A stretch of 64,000 nucleotides of DNA from Halobacillus_B sp963739045 (lineage in GTDB: Bacteria > Bacillota > Bacilli > Bacillales > Halobacillaceae): contig CAVTYY010000004.1 in the NCBI GenBank assembly GCA_963739045.1, positions 1,264,903 to 1,328,902 of the forward strand, given 5' to 3'. A program made the translations under genes and the position numbers. Shown in pieces: positions 34,874-44,087 of the stretch. Under the pieces are notes generated by a model, which did no database searches, was not told where the DNA came from, and saw nothing but the letters and a program-made list of their open reading frames with translations. The stretch's first letter is position 1. Each line of letters opens with the position of its first letter.

Positions 34874-36058
34874 ATGTCCTATGCATCTAAACAAGTGAAA
34901 AGCTTACCTCCTTATCTATTTTCTGTTTTTCACGAAAAGAAAAAAAAGCTGCAGAAACAAGGAATAGACGTCATAGATTTAGGTATTGGCGCCCCTGACT
35001 TGCCGACCCCGGATTTTATTATTGATCGATTAATTGAGGAGGTACGCAAGCCGGAGAATCATAAATATTCTCCGTATGGAGGCAGTCAGGAATTTAAACA
35101 AGCGGTAGCAACGTTTTATAAAAATCATTACGGTGTAACCCTTGATCCAAATCATGAAGTCCTTACTCTTATTGGCTCTAAAGAAGGAATTGCTCATCTT
35201 ATTCAGGCAGTCATAGATCCAGGGGACGGCGTTCTGATTCCCGATCCAGGTTATCCTGTTTATCATTCGGCGGTTCACCTCGCTCACGGAGAATCTGTAC
35301 CCTATCCTTTAGATGAGATAAATGGATATATTCCGGATTTTACCAAGGTATCCACTTCTCATTTAAAGAATGCGAAACTTATGCTATTAAACTATCCCAG
35401 CAATCCAACGGGAGCGACTGTAGAAAGAGAGACATTTACCACCGCCATTAAATTTGCGAAAGAGCATGACTTGTGTGCTGTTCACGATGCTGCTTATGAT
35501 TTAGTAACGTTCAACGGATATCAATCCCCAAGTATACTGCAAGCAGAAGGAGCAATGGAAAGAGCAGTTGAATTTGGCTCCTTATCTAAAAGCTTTAACA
35601 TGACGGGGTGGAGAATTGGCTATGTAGTAGGAAACAGAGAGCTGATTCAAGCTTTATCCATAATGAAAAGCAACATGGACACTAGTCAGTTTTTAGCTAT
35701 TCAAAAGGCAGGAGCCGCTGCCTTAACCAGCGACTTATCTTCGGTAACGTCTAATAATCTCGTTTACCAGGAACGTATGGAAACGATGGTGGCGGCTTTA
35801 AAACAATCAGGGATTAATGCCGGCAAGCCCAGAGGTACTTTTTTTCTATGGGCAAAAGTTCCAGATGGGTATTCTTCACAGCAATTTGCTGAAAAGATCC
35901 TGGAGGAGTGCGGGGTGATCATTACACCCGGCACGGCATTTGGAGGAAGAGGGGAAGGGTATTTTCGAATTTCCTTATCCGTTCCCACAGATCGATTGAA
36001 TGAAGCAGCCAACCGCATATTGAAAATGAATGCTGTGGAGGATCGCGATCATGAATAA
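34874..36058 (+). CDS. PLP-dependent class I/II aminotransferase (candidate 2-aminoadipate aminotransferase)
   Basis: 394 aa. Fold-type I aminotransferase resembling the LL-diaminopimelate aminotransferase / MtnE-like group: VIDLGIGAPDLPTPDFI, YSPYGGSQEFKQAV, NYPSNPTGAT, and PLP Lys in SLSKSFNMTGWRIGY (about K239); C-terminal Arg in GYFRISL. GGGAGGTTG precedes the ATG. In this operon the logical substrate is 2-aminoadipate, giving 2-oxoadipate. The assignment of substrate is from context, not from residues. Confidence 0.85.
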   Translation: MSYASKQVKSLPPYLFSVFHEKKKKLQKQGIDVIDLGIGAPDLPTPDFIIDRLIEEVRKPENHKYSPYGGSQEFKQAVATFYKNHYGVTLDPNHEVLTLIGSKEGIAHLIQAVIDPGDGVLIPDPGYPVYHSAVHLAHGESVPYPLDEINGYIPDFTKVSTSHLKNAKLMLLNYPSNPTGATVERETFTTAIKFAKEHDLCAVHDAAYDLVTFNGYQSPSILQAEGAMERAVEFGSLSKSFNMTGWRIGYVVGNRELIQALSIMKSNMDTSQFLAIQKAGAAALTSDLSSVTSNNLVYQERMETMVAALKQSGINAGKPRGTFFLWAKVPDGYSSQQFAEKILEECGVIITPGTAFGGRGEGYFRISLSVPTDRLNEAANRILKMNAVEDRDHE

Positions 36059-37703
36059 GCAGCCGCAGGTGTCATTAACAGGCGCACAAGGCATTGTCGA
36101 GTGCTTCAAATTAGAATCTATCCCTAAAGTATTTTGTGTACCAGGAGAAAGCTATCTCCCGTTAATGGATGCAATACGTGACGAACCTTCAATCGATTTG
36201 ATTTCAGCGAGACATGAGGGCGGAGCATCATTTATGGCGGAAGGGTTTGCAAAAGCTAGTGGAATACCCGGAATCGTAATGGCTACCAGAGGGGTGGGAG
36301 GCTCCAACTTAACCATTGGGGTGCATACCGCTTATCAGGATTCTACTCCAATGGTGGTTTTGTTAGGACAAGTACACAGTGATTTTAGAGGGAGAGAGGG
36401 ATTTCAGGAAATTGATTTAGTGCAATATTTCAGTCCGATTTCAAAATGGGCAGTTGAAATCCAGGATCCTGCTAGAATTCCAGAGCTTGTTCAAAGAGCT
36501 TTTCGTATTGCTAAAACCGGGAGACCAGGACCTGTCGTCCTTTCCCTCCCTGAAGATCTATTAAAGAAAAAAGCTAAAATGAGTTTTGGCAAGCCGGCGG
36601 TCCGGCCATCTCCAACTCCATCATCAAAGGAGATCCATGAAATCCAAAAACTTCTAACGACCGCTAATCGTCCTATCATTATTGCGGGTGGAGGCGTTAA
36701 AAGTTCAGGAGGGGAAGAGGCTTTAATTCAATTCGCTGACAAATACCAATTACCAGTTATGGCAGCTTTCCGACGGCACGACATTTTCCCAAATAATCAT
36801 CCGCTTTATACTGGCCATCTTGGTTTAGGTATGAGAGCAAGCTTATTACAAACGATTCAAGAGGCCGATGTGATTTTGGCAATTGGCACTAGGCTTTCAG
36901 AAGTCACCACTCAGGATTATTCACTTATAAGAAGTAACCAATGCCTCGTTCATATCGACATTGAATATGAAACACTCGGGAAAGTGTATGCTCCAGACAT
37001 CGGGATCATAGCGGACGCCAGGGAAGCCTTACTTGCTTTAATACAAATGGAAATCACCCCAAGCTGGACAAGCTGGGGCAGGGAGAAACGGAAGGCGTAT
37101 GAAGAATCTGTACAGACCGGGAGAGACAACCCAACGATGAATGATCACGTGATCTCCCTTTTGCAAGAGCATCTGTCACCTGATGCCATCATTACCAATG
37201 ATGCAGGAAACTTTGCCGGATGGCTTCATACGTATTACCAATTTAATGAAACAAACACTTATATTGGTCCAACTTCAGGAGCAATGGGATACGGAATGCC
37301 CGCTGCGTTAGGCGTGAAATTAGCACATCCTGATCGTACGGTAGTGTCACTGTCGGGGGACGGCGGGTTTATGATGACGATGCAGGAACTGGAAACTGCC
37401 ATTCGATATAATATTCCAGTCATAAGTATTATTTTCAACAATAGCATGTATGGAACCATCCGCATGCATCAAGAAATTCATTATCCTTATAAAACTATAG
37501 GTACTGACCTAGGCTATGTACCATTCGCGAGGATCGCTGCAGAGATGGGTGCCCATGCCCGTTACGTAGAGGATGAGGAAGAATTTAAAAATGCCCTTGT
37601 AGAAGCTTTGCAGTGTCTAAAACCTTCCGTCATAGAAATAAAGAGTGATTGTGAACAAATTTCCGTCTCAAAAACCATTGAACAAATTAGAAAGCGTAAT
37701 TAA
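36051..37703 (+). CDS. Thiamine-diphosphate enzyme, acetolactate-synthase-like (candidate 2-oxoadipate decarboxylase)
   Basis: 550 aa with the three POX domains: N-terminal pyrimidine domain with the catalytic Glu region (ARHEGGASFMAEGFAKASG), a central FAD/structural domain, and the PP domain with the ThDP motif GDGGFMMTMQELETA...FNN (about 437-463). It looks like the large subunit of acetolactate synthase without a small subunit or branched-chain genes nearby. Between an aminotransferase and an aldehyde dehydrogenase, non-oxidative decarboxylation of a 2-oxo acid to an aldehyde is more likely. GGAGG is spaced for ATG 36051, 8 bases inside the previous gene. Confidence 0.8.
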   Translation: MNKQPQVSLTGAQGIVECFKLESIPKVFCVPGESYLPLMDAIRDEPSIDLISARHEGGASFMAEGFAKASGIPGIVMATRGVGGSNLTIGVHTAYQDSTPMVVLLGQVHSDFRGREGFQEIDLVQYFSPISKWAVEIQDPARIPELVQRAFRIAKTGRPGPVVLSLPEDLLKKKAKMSFGKPAVRPSPTPSSKEIHEIQKLLTTANRPIIIAGGGVKSSGGEEALIQFADKYQLPVMAAFRRHDIFPNNHPLYTGHLGLGMRASLLQTIQEADVILAIGTRLSEVTTQDYSLIRSNQCLVHIDIEYETLGKVYAPDIGIIADAREALLALIQMEITPSWTSWGREKRKAYEESVQTGRDNPTMNDHVISLLQEHLSPDAIITNDAGNFAGWLHTYYQFNETNTYIGPTSGAMGYGMPAALGVKLAHPDRTVVSLSGDGGFMMTMQELETAIRYNIPVISIIFNNSMYGTIRMHQEIHYPYKTIGTDLGYVPFARIAAEMGAHARYVEDEEEFKNALVEALQCLKPSVIEIKSDCEQISVSKTIEQIRKRN

Positions 37704-37753
37704 GTACGCTGCTAAGTATAATTTCGAATTCATACTTCAAGGAGGAATATAAT

Positions 37754-39256
37754 ATGATCCGGCAATTGCTAAAAGAAGAAAAACTATTAAACTTTATTAA
37801 CGGAGAGTGGCTGCCACCCTCTAACACCAGATACACGTCTGTTATTAATCCTGCCAATTTACAAACGTTAGTGCAAGTACCGCTGTCAGGCACAGAAGAT
37901 GTTGATACGGCAGTTGAATCTGCGAAACGTGCTCAGAAGAACTGGGCCCTGGTCCCTGCACCGCAACGAGCAGAAGTTCTTTACAAAGTCGGTCTTATTA
38001 TGAAAGAACGAAAAGAAAAACTAGCTCAATTACTGACAATGGAAAATGGGAAAGTTATTGAAGAAGCTCGCGGAGAAGTTCAAGAAGGGATTGATATGGC
38101 CTTTTACATGGCTGGGGAAGGAAGAAGATTATTTGGTCAAACAACCCCTTCTGAGCTAAAAGATAAATTCGCCATGAGTGTTCGTTCACCTGTAGGGGTA
38201 GTCGGAATCATTACACCCTGGAATTTCCCAATAGCAATTGCCACTTGGAAATCATTCCCCGCGATCGTTGCTGGGAATGCAGTAGTATGGAAACCAGCTA
38301 CCGAAACTCCAATTATGGCCTTTGAATTAGCCAAAATTTTTGAGGAGGCTGGCCTTCCAAGTGGTGTCATCAATGTGGTGTTCGGTTCGGGATCTTCCGT
38401 AGGAGAAGCGATGATCAATTCAGCGTCGATCCGAGTCATTTCTTTCACTGGTTCCAATGAAGTGGGGCGGAACATCGCAGCTAAATGCGGACAGCAGCTG
38501 AAAAAGGTTTCCTTGGAAATGGGGGGGAAGAATGCTGTTATTGTCATGGATGATGCTGATCTATCCCTAGCTGTCGAAGGGATATTATGGAGCGCCTTTG
38601 GAACAAGTGGACAGCGTTGTACAGCTTGCAGCAGAGTGATGGTGCATGAAAGTGTAAAAGCAGAGCTTGAAGAACGACTGCAAACAGAGATGACGAAATT
38701 AACGATTGGAAATGGTCTTGATGAAACCATTAAGGTTGGGCCGATCATTAATCAAGGCGGCTTAGAAAAAATTAAAAGCTATATCCAAATCGGGAAAGAG
38801 GAAGGCGCGAAGTTAATAGCTGGGGGTCATTCATTAGAAACCGGACCACATGCGAATGGGAATTATTTTGCCCCTACATTATTTACCGATGTCTCACCTG
38901 ATATGCGGATCGCTCAGGAAGAGATTTTTGGACCTGTCGTCTCCCTTATTCCTGTGAAAAGTCTTGAAGAAGCGATCGAGATTAACAACAATGTAGAATT
39001 CGGGTTATCAAGCTCGATCTTTTCCCGTGATGTGAATAAAATCTTTGCAGCACAGCGCGATTTAGATACAGGAATCGTTTATATAAATGCTGGAACAACC
39101 GGCGCAGAAATTCATTTGCCTTTTGGAGGAACGAAGGGCACGGGGAACGGGCACCGTGATTCGGGGGTTGCTGCCTTAGATGTATTTACAGAATGGAAAG
39201 CAGTCTACGTAGACTTCAGCGGCAAACTTCAGCGAGCACAAATTGATGTGGAATAG
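37754..39256 (+). CDS. NAD(P)-dependent aldehyde dehydrogenase
   Basis: 500 aa. Typical ALDH: ITPWNFPIAIATWK, cofactor Glu in LEMGGKNAVIV, catalytic Cys in GTSGQRCTACSR (about residue 289), EEIFGPVVSLI and FGGTKGTGNG. AAGGAGG precedes the ATG. In the pathway inferred here it could oxidise allysine to 2-aminoadipate, glutarate semialdehyde to glutarate, or both; only one ALDH is encoded in the cluster. The same family includes succinate- and glutarate-semialdehyde dehydrogenases. Confidence 0.88.
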   Translation: MIRQLLKEEKLLNFINGEWLPPSNTRYTSVINPANLQTLVQVPLSGTEDVDTAVESAKRAQKNWALVPAPQRAEVLYKVGLIMKERKEKLAQLLTMENGKVIEEARGEVQEGIDMAFYMAGEGRRLFGQTTPSELKDKFAMSVRSPVGVVGIITPWNFPIAIATWKSFPAIVAGNAVVWKPATETPIMAFELAKIFEEAGLPSGVINVVFGSGSSVGEAMINSASIRVISFTGSNEVGRNIAAKCGQQLKKVSLEMGGKNAVIVMDDADLSLAVEGILWSAFGTSGQRCTACSRVMVHESVKAELEERLQTEMTKLTIGNGLDETIKVGPIINQGGLEKIKSYIQIGKEEGAKLIAGGHSLETGPHANGNYFAPTLFTDVSPDMRIAQEEIFGPVVSLIPVKSLEEAIEINNNVEFGLSSSIFSRDVNKIFAAQRDLDTGIVYINAGTTGAEIHLPFGGTKGTGNGHRDSGVAALDVFTEWKAVYVDFSGKLQRAQIDVE

Positions 39257-39303
39257 CTTGGCGGCGTGCTTTTGTTTATTGAGAAAAGAAGGAGTGCATA
39301 AGT

Positions 39304-40458
39304 ATGAAAGTAGCAGTTCTGGGTTCCGGCTTAATGGGAAAAGAAGCCGCACGTGATTTAGTACAGAGCGCAGGTGTCGAGAAAGTCGGTCTTGCTGATA
39401 TCGATGTACAAAGAGCCGAGCACGTATGCAAGGCAATCAATTCCTCGAAGATTCAAGCGTATAAAGTGGATGCAGGAAATGCCGAAGAATTAGCAGCATT
39501 TATCAGTCAGTTCGATGTGGTCATTAATGCTCTCTTTTATTCTTTTAATGAAATAGTCGCTCAAACAGCTATTAAGGTGGGAGTCTGCTCTGTGGATTTA
39601 GGGGGCCATATTGGGCACATCACCGATAAGGTATTGGATCTATACGAGGACGCAAAAGCTGCGAATGTCACTATCATTCCAGATCTCGGAGTCGCACCAG
39701 GGATGATTAATATCCTGTCAGGCTATGGGGCAAGTAAGTTAGACGAACTCACATCGATCCGTTTATTTGTCGGTGGGATTCCAGTCATACCCGAGCCGCC
39801 GCTTGAATATAATCACGTTTTCTCTATGGAAGGGCTGCTGGACCACTACACGGATCCTTCGACCATTATCCGGAATGGCAGAGAACAAGTCGTTTCTTCA
39901 TTAACTGAGATTGAACAATTGCACTTTGAGCGCTTTGGACCGTTAGAAGCCTTCCACACATCTGGCGGTACCTCTACGTTGCTAAAATCCTATCCTTCAA
40001 TCGAAACGCTCGAGTATAAAACCATCCGTTATCCAGGGCACGCAGACAAAATGAAACTTCTGGTCGATTTAGGACTGACTCGAAATGATGTTGAAGTAGA
40101 AGTAAATGGACTTCAAGTAAAGCCTCGGGAGGTTCTGCTTAAGACGCTTGATCCAATTGTAGATTTAAAAGATAAAGATGATGCGGTATTACTTCGTGTC
40201 TGTGTCGGCGGATTGAAAGATGGAAAGCCTGCCAGCTATCAATATGAACTGATAACCTACAAAGACCGTAAAAATCAGGTGACCGCTATGGCAAGAGCCA
40301 CTGCAAATACCATTTCGGTGGTTGCTCAAATGATTGGCAGAAAGGATATTACAAATACAGGAGTCTGTCCTCCAGAGCAAATTGTTCCTGGCGAACTTTA
40401 TATTGAAGAAATGGCTAAGAGAGGCGTCAAGATAACTGAAGTAAAAATTATCGGTTAA
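39304..40458 (+). CDS. lysDH: L-lysine 6-dehydrogenase
   Basis: 384 aa. Saccharopine-dehydrogenase-fold enzyme that oxidatively deaminates the epsilon-amino group of lysine to allysine (cyclising to piperideine-6-carboxylate) with NAD. N-terminal Rossmann motif VLGSGLMGKEAARDL (GSGLMG at 7-12), SVDLGGHIGHIT, PDLGVAPGMINILSGYG, and FHTSGGTSTL. From memory it is very like the Geobacillus stearothermophilus lysine 6-dehydrogenase over its whole length. Last gene of the four-gene operon, followed by two hairpins. Confidence 0.85.
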   Translation: MKVAVLGSGLMGKEAARDLVQSAGVEKVGLADIDVQRAEHVCKAINSSKIQAYKVDAGNAEELAAFISQFDVVINALFYSFNEIVAQTAIKVGVCSVDLGGHIGHITDKVLDLYEDAKAANVTIIPDLGVAPGMINILSGYGASKLDELTSIRLFVGGIPVIPEPPLEYNHVFSMEGLLDHYTDPSTIIRNGREQVVSSLTEIEQLHFERFGPLEAFHTSGGTSTLLKSYPSIETLEYKTIRYPGHADKMKLLVDLGLTRNDVEVEVNGLQVKPREVLLKTLDPIVDLKDKDDAVLLRVCVGGLKDGKPASYQYELITYKDRKNQVTAMARATANTISVVAQMIGRKDITNTGVCPPEQIVPGELYIEEMAKRGVKITEVKIIG

Positions 40459-40495
40459 AGCTTTAAAGAATCATTCTCTGACTCTAGTTAGGGAT

Positions 40496-40535
40496 GAGGG
40501 AACCACCTGCCTGGGTGAATTAAGGTAGTTCCCTC
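40496..40535 (+). terminator. Hairpin after lysDH
   Basis: Stem GAGGGAAC / GTTCCCTC extended by ACC/GGT pairs, no T-run. Confidence 0.5.
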
Positions 40536-40588
40536 GTGTACTGAATAAAGATATATCCATTAAATAAGAACGACGAGAACTATAGAAT

Positions 40589-40641
40589 AAATGCCGAAAA
40601 CCCGAACCATGAAGTCCCATTGGTTCGGGTTTTCGGCATTT
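40589..40641. terminator. Strong bidirectional terminator
   Basis: 21-bp perfect inverted repeat (outer AAATGCCG, inner CCCGAACCA) with an 11-nt loop, about 130 bases after lysDH. Confidence 0.8.
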
Positions 40642-40768
40642 ATCATTTAGTGAATGGTCTGTTTTTCCTTTCCGTTATAATTAATTTACTCCACAATATG
40701 GAAATTTAAGCACAAACAACTTATCCTTGATAAGGAGAAGACCGACTCATAATAAAGGAGGGAGATCT

Positions 40769-41656
40769 ATCAAACAGCTAATTGACATAGGCGGCAGACA
40801 TTTAGAGGTTTCGATTCGAGGCAAGGGACACCCCGTCATTCTTTTGACAGGGATGGTTAGTTCCATGGCCGAATGGGAATTCATCGCTAATGATCTTGCG
40901 GAGAACACAGAAATTATCCTCTTTCATCGTGCGGGCTTAGGAAACAGCAGCAAAGGATCTAACCCTGCAAATCTATACGAAAATGTGAAAGAACTCAAAA
41001 AATTAATAGACACAATGGAAATTAAATCCCCAGTCATAGTCGGGCATTCGTATGGAGGTTTGTGCGGGCAATTGTTCGTTCACACGTACCCTGATACAGC
41101 AAGTGCTTTAGTCCTTGTAGATTCTTCATCGACAGATTCGCACCTTCTTGATGAGGTGGAAATTGAAGGGATCGATGAAAATAGTATGGATGCATGGATG
41201 CGAAAGTGTAGACATTATTCCAAGCTGACCCCTTCACAACTTCATGATGAACTTTCGGACTGGATCTATGACCTCCAAGCATCGGCACCGGTGGATATGA
41301 AGCAGGATATCCAAGAGTTTATGAGTAACCCATTCATGTATGCAACGTTGGCAGAGGAGCTGGAGGGGTGGCGAAATTACACCATTTCATTCGATGGATT
41401 TCCACAGATACCTGTCACAGTTATAGGGCGAGACCCAGCAGTGTCCGTCCAAGAAATGGTCGAAGAAGAAGGGTTTTCCAAAACAGAAGCTGAGAAAATT
41501 GAAGAGATCTGGCAGTATCTTATTACCCTCCAAACAAAGTTGAGTGAAAAAACGACCTATGTTTTAGCTAAAGATTCTGGTCATAACATTCATACTAGAA
41601 AGCCCGAACTGATTAAGCAAGAGACTCTTAAGATATTAAAAAAGGTACTAAATTAA
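40769..41656 (+). CDS. Alpha/beta-hydrolase, apparent ATC start
   Basis: 295 aa. Serine hydrolase fold with the oxyanion strand HPVILLTGMVSSM, nucleophile elbow VIVGHSYGGLCG (Ser near residue 93), and catalytic His in KDSGHNIHTRKPE. An excellent AAAGGAGGG at 40754-40762 points to position 40769, where the codon is ATC followed by KQLIDIGGRHLEV, a normal N-terminus for the family. The only other in-frame option is a TTG at 40727 without a ribosome binding site. The start is therefore non-canonical or mutated. Substrate unknown; next to a beta-lactamase-family gene. Confidence 0.75.
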   Translation: MKQLIDIGGRHLEVSIRGKGHPVILLTGMVSSMAEWEFIANDLAENTEIILFHRAGLGNSSKGSNPANLYENVKELKKLIDTMEIKSPVIVGHSYGGLCGQLFVHTYPDTASALVLVDSSSTDSHLLDEVEIEGIDENSMDAWMRKCRHYSKLTPSQLHDELSDWIYDLQASAPVDMKQDIQEFMSNPFMYATLAEELEGWRNYTISFDGFPQIPVTVIGRDPAVSVQEMVEEEGFSKTEAEKIEEIWQYLITLQTKLSEKTTYVLAKDSGHNIHTRKPELIKQETLKILKKVLN

Positions 41657-41688
41657 TTAGAGGGAGAGGACATACGTGGAAAAAGATC

Positions 41689-42702
41689 GTGATCAACCCG
41701 TTATTGGACAAAATCACCAATAAAATGAATTTTTCTGGTGTTATTCACCTAAAACATGAACAAAAGGTCATTTATGAAAAAGCGTTTGGTTTAGCCAATC
41801 GAGCAGACCAACTGCCCAATACCATCGATACCCGCTTTGGTATGGCATCGGGATGTAAATTATTCACGGCAATAGGCATATGTCAGCTTATTGAACAAGG
41901 ACATCTTTCTCTTCAAAGTAAAGCAGCAGAAATCTTAGACGTCCAATTCCCAAATTTTGATAAAGAGGTAACCGTTCATCAGCTCTTAACGCATACCTCT
42001 GGAATTCCGGATTATTTTGATGAAGAGGTCATGGAGGATTTTGCAGAGCTGTGGACAGAACGTCCTGTTTACCACATGAGAAATCTGGATGATTTCTTAC
42101 CCATGTTTCAGACGAAAGGAATGGTGCATCAGCCAGGGGAGAAATTTCATTATAATAATGCAGGGTATATCATCTTAGGTCTACTGATCGAACAAGTAAC
42201 AGAAAGGCGTTTTACAGATTACATAGAGACAGAAATTTTTAATACCAGTAAGATGAAAAGATCAGGATATTTCTCCATGGACCAGCTCCCTGATCAAACC
42301 GCTCTGGGGTACATAGATAATGCGGAGGAGCACTCATGGAAAACCAATATTTTTTCTGTTCCTGCAAAAGGGGGAGCAGATGGAGGGGCTTTTATCACAG
42401 CACCTGACATGATGAACTTTTGGGAATCTTTCATGAGTAATCAATTGCTTAGCAGTGAGATGACCCGCTCCCTTATCAATCCTCATGTTCATGTCAAGAA
42501 TGAAATGAACTACGGATTAGGATTATGGATAAATTCCCGTAAAGGGCGGATTTTCAAATATCACGTGATGGGTTATGACCCGGGGGTGAGTTTTCGGTCG
42601 GCATTTTATCCTGAGTCCAATATTAAAGTGGTGGTTACATCAAATAAGGAATCTGGTCCATATGAAATAATAGAAGCGTTGGAACAATACTTGGAAGTTT
42701 AA
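41689..42702 (+). CDS. Beta-lactamase-family serine hydrolase
   Basis: About 337 aa. Penicillin-binding-protein-like fold: catalytic SxxK is SGCK (54-57), the second motif YxN is YNN in FHYNNAGY (about 154), plus HTSGIPDY. No signal peptide, so it probably acts in the cytoplasm on an ester or peptide. The first usable codon in frame is GTG 41689, but the ribosome binding site (AGGGAGAGG, 41660s) is 20 bases away; it is placed for GTG 41675, which is in another frame. A one-base shift in the AAAAA at 41678-41682 would join them. Confidence 0.75.
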   Translation: MINPLLDKITNKMNFSGVIHLKHEQKVIYEKAFGLANRADQLPNTIDTRFGMASGCKLFTAIGICQLIEQGHLSLQSKAAEILDVQFPNFDKEVTVHQLLTHTSGIPDYFDEEVMEDFAELWTERPVYHMRNLDDFLPMFQTKGMVHQPGEKFHYNNAGYIILGLLIEQVTERRFTDYIETEIFNTSKMKRSGYFSMDQLPDQTALGYIDNAEEHSWKTNIFSVPAKGGADGGAFITAPDMMNFWESFMSNQLLSSEMTRSLINPHVHVKNEMNYGLGLWINSRKGRIFKYHVMGYDPGVSFRSAFYPESNIKVVVTSNKESGPYEIIEALEQYLEV

Positions 42703-42748
42703 ATAGATTTCTGTAGAAGAGAGACATAGTTAGAGATAAGTTTTAATA

Positions 42749-42790
42749 GAAAACCCACAGAGAGCTGATCAGCAATCCCTGTGGGTTTTC
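42749..42790. terminator. Bidirectional terminator
   Basis: 12-bp perfect stem GAAAACCCACAG / CTGTGGGTTTTC with an 18-nt loop, between convergent genes. Confidence 0.85.
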
Positions 42791-42791
42791 T

Positions 42792-43820
42792 TTATTCTGT
42801 CCCGACTACCACTTTACCTATCATTTTTCCGGTTTCCACTTTTCGATGCGCCTCGCGCAAGTTCTCGGCATGAAGTCCTGTTAACGCTTCAGTCATAGTA
42901 GAAGTTAATTTATTTTCTGCGATCAACTCAGCTGTTTTGTTTAAAATACGGTGCTGTTCCTGCATATCTTCGGTTTGAAAGAGTGCTCTTGTAAACATGA
43001 ATTCCCACACAAACGTGGCACTTTTCTGTTGAAGGGCAGTCAAATCCAGATCTCCTTCTGTTTCAACTATGCTGCATATTTTCCCCTGTGGTTTAATTGC
43101 TTCGACCATATGATCCCAATGCTCTTCCGTCGAGTTTAAACAAAGGATATAATCAACCTGACTTATTCCGATCGACTCTAGTTGAGGTTTGAAATCCTGA
43201 TGGTGATTTAAGGTATAGTCACACCCACGGTCCTTGGCCCATGATATGGTTTCTTCTCTGGAGGCTGTGCCTACTATGGTTAATCCCGCTAAATCAGCTA
43301 GTTGTACAGCCATGGATCCCACGCCACCAGAAGCTCCAATGATTAGAATGGTCTTTCCCTGATTCGCTGATGCGTCTGCAGGAATATTCAATCGTTCAAA
43401 AAGCGCTTCCCAAGCTGTCAAAGTTGTTAATGGCAAGGCAGCAGCTTCATTAAACGATAAGTTTTCAGGCTTTTTCGCAGCTATACGTTCGTCGACAAGC
43501 TGATATTCGCTATTGGATCCCGGACGGGAGATTGAACCTGCATAATAGACTTCATCGCCTTCCTGAAATAAGGATACGTCTGATCCAACAGATTCCACTA
43601 TACCGGAAGCATCATACCCGAGAATCTTAGGTTCTTGTTCTTCTTCACCATTAGCCCTCACTTTTGTATCTACTGGATTTACAGATACAGCTTTGATCTT
43701 AACTAGAATATCGTGACCTGAAACCTCAGGCTTCGGAACGGTCACATTGATCAAACTTTCTTCATTTGAGATAGGCAAATGCTTATATAATCCAATGGCT
43801 TGCATAGATTCAGTCATCAT
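42792..43820 (-). CDS. Zinc-free medium-chain alcohol dehydrogenase / quinone oxidoreductase
   Basis: About 342 aa. MDR superfamily: GroES-like N-terminal half (AIGLYKHLPI, VSVNPVDTKVR, GYDASGIVESVG) and Rossmann NADPH domain with LIIGASGGVGSMAVQLA. It lacks the GHE and Cys-rich zinc ligands, like the ZinC-dependent-labelled 'zinc-binding alcohol dehydrogenase' quinone reductases. The frame opens at 43940, but AAAAGG at 43827-43832 supports ATG 43820 or 43817. Confidence 0.85.
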   Translation of the reverse strand: MMTESMQAIGLYKHLPISNEESLINVTVPKPEVSGHDILVKIKAVSVNPVDTKVRANGEEEQEPKILGYDASGIVESVGSDVSLFQEGDEVYYAGSISRPGSNSEYQLVDERIAAKKPENLSFNEAAALPLTTLTAWEALFERLNIPADASANQGKTILIIGASGGVGSMAVQLADLAGLTIVGTASREETISWAKDRGCDYTLNHHQDFKPQLESIGISQVDYILCLNSTEEHWDHMVEAIKPQGKICSIVETEGDLDLTALQQKSATFVWEFMFTRALFQTEDMQEQHRILNKTAELIAENKLTSTMTEALTGLHAENLREAHRKVETGKMIGKVVVGTE

Positions 43821-43960
43821 TATCATCCTTTTCTTAGTAGTAATCCTGTCCTTAGAAAAGGTTCCACTAATATTTGATGACCAAACATATTTACCTGGCA
43901 TGCCTCTAGTTATAAGCTTCCATAACGACAAAAATTTCATATCACAATTTCAATAAAAAA

Positions 43961-43992
43961 TGCTTACAGAAAAAATATTTTTTCTGTAAGCA
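43961..43992 (-). terminator. Terminator hairpin
   Basis: 14-bp stem beginning TGCTTACAGAAAAA against its complement with a 4-nt AT loop; T-run on the minus strand. Probably ends the 166-aa gene about 95 bases upstream in that direction. Confidence 0.7.
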
Positions 43993-44087
43993 AAATTTCA
44001 AAGTTATTTCATTACCCAGCTACCTGTCCCCAAACATTCTGGAATAAAAGAGGGTAGGCTGTTCATTGCATATAATAGATGCCGCTC

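Noticed and set aside
36051..37703. Acetolactate synthase for branched-chain amino acids
   Set aside because: No ilvH/ilvC partners; operon context is amino-acid catabolism, although the sequence family alone does not exclude it.
38137..38748. 203-codon frame on the minus strand
   Set aside because: Antisense shadow of the aldehyde dehydrogenase gene; no ribosome binding site or family resemblance.
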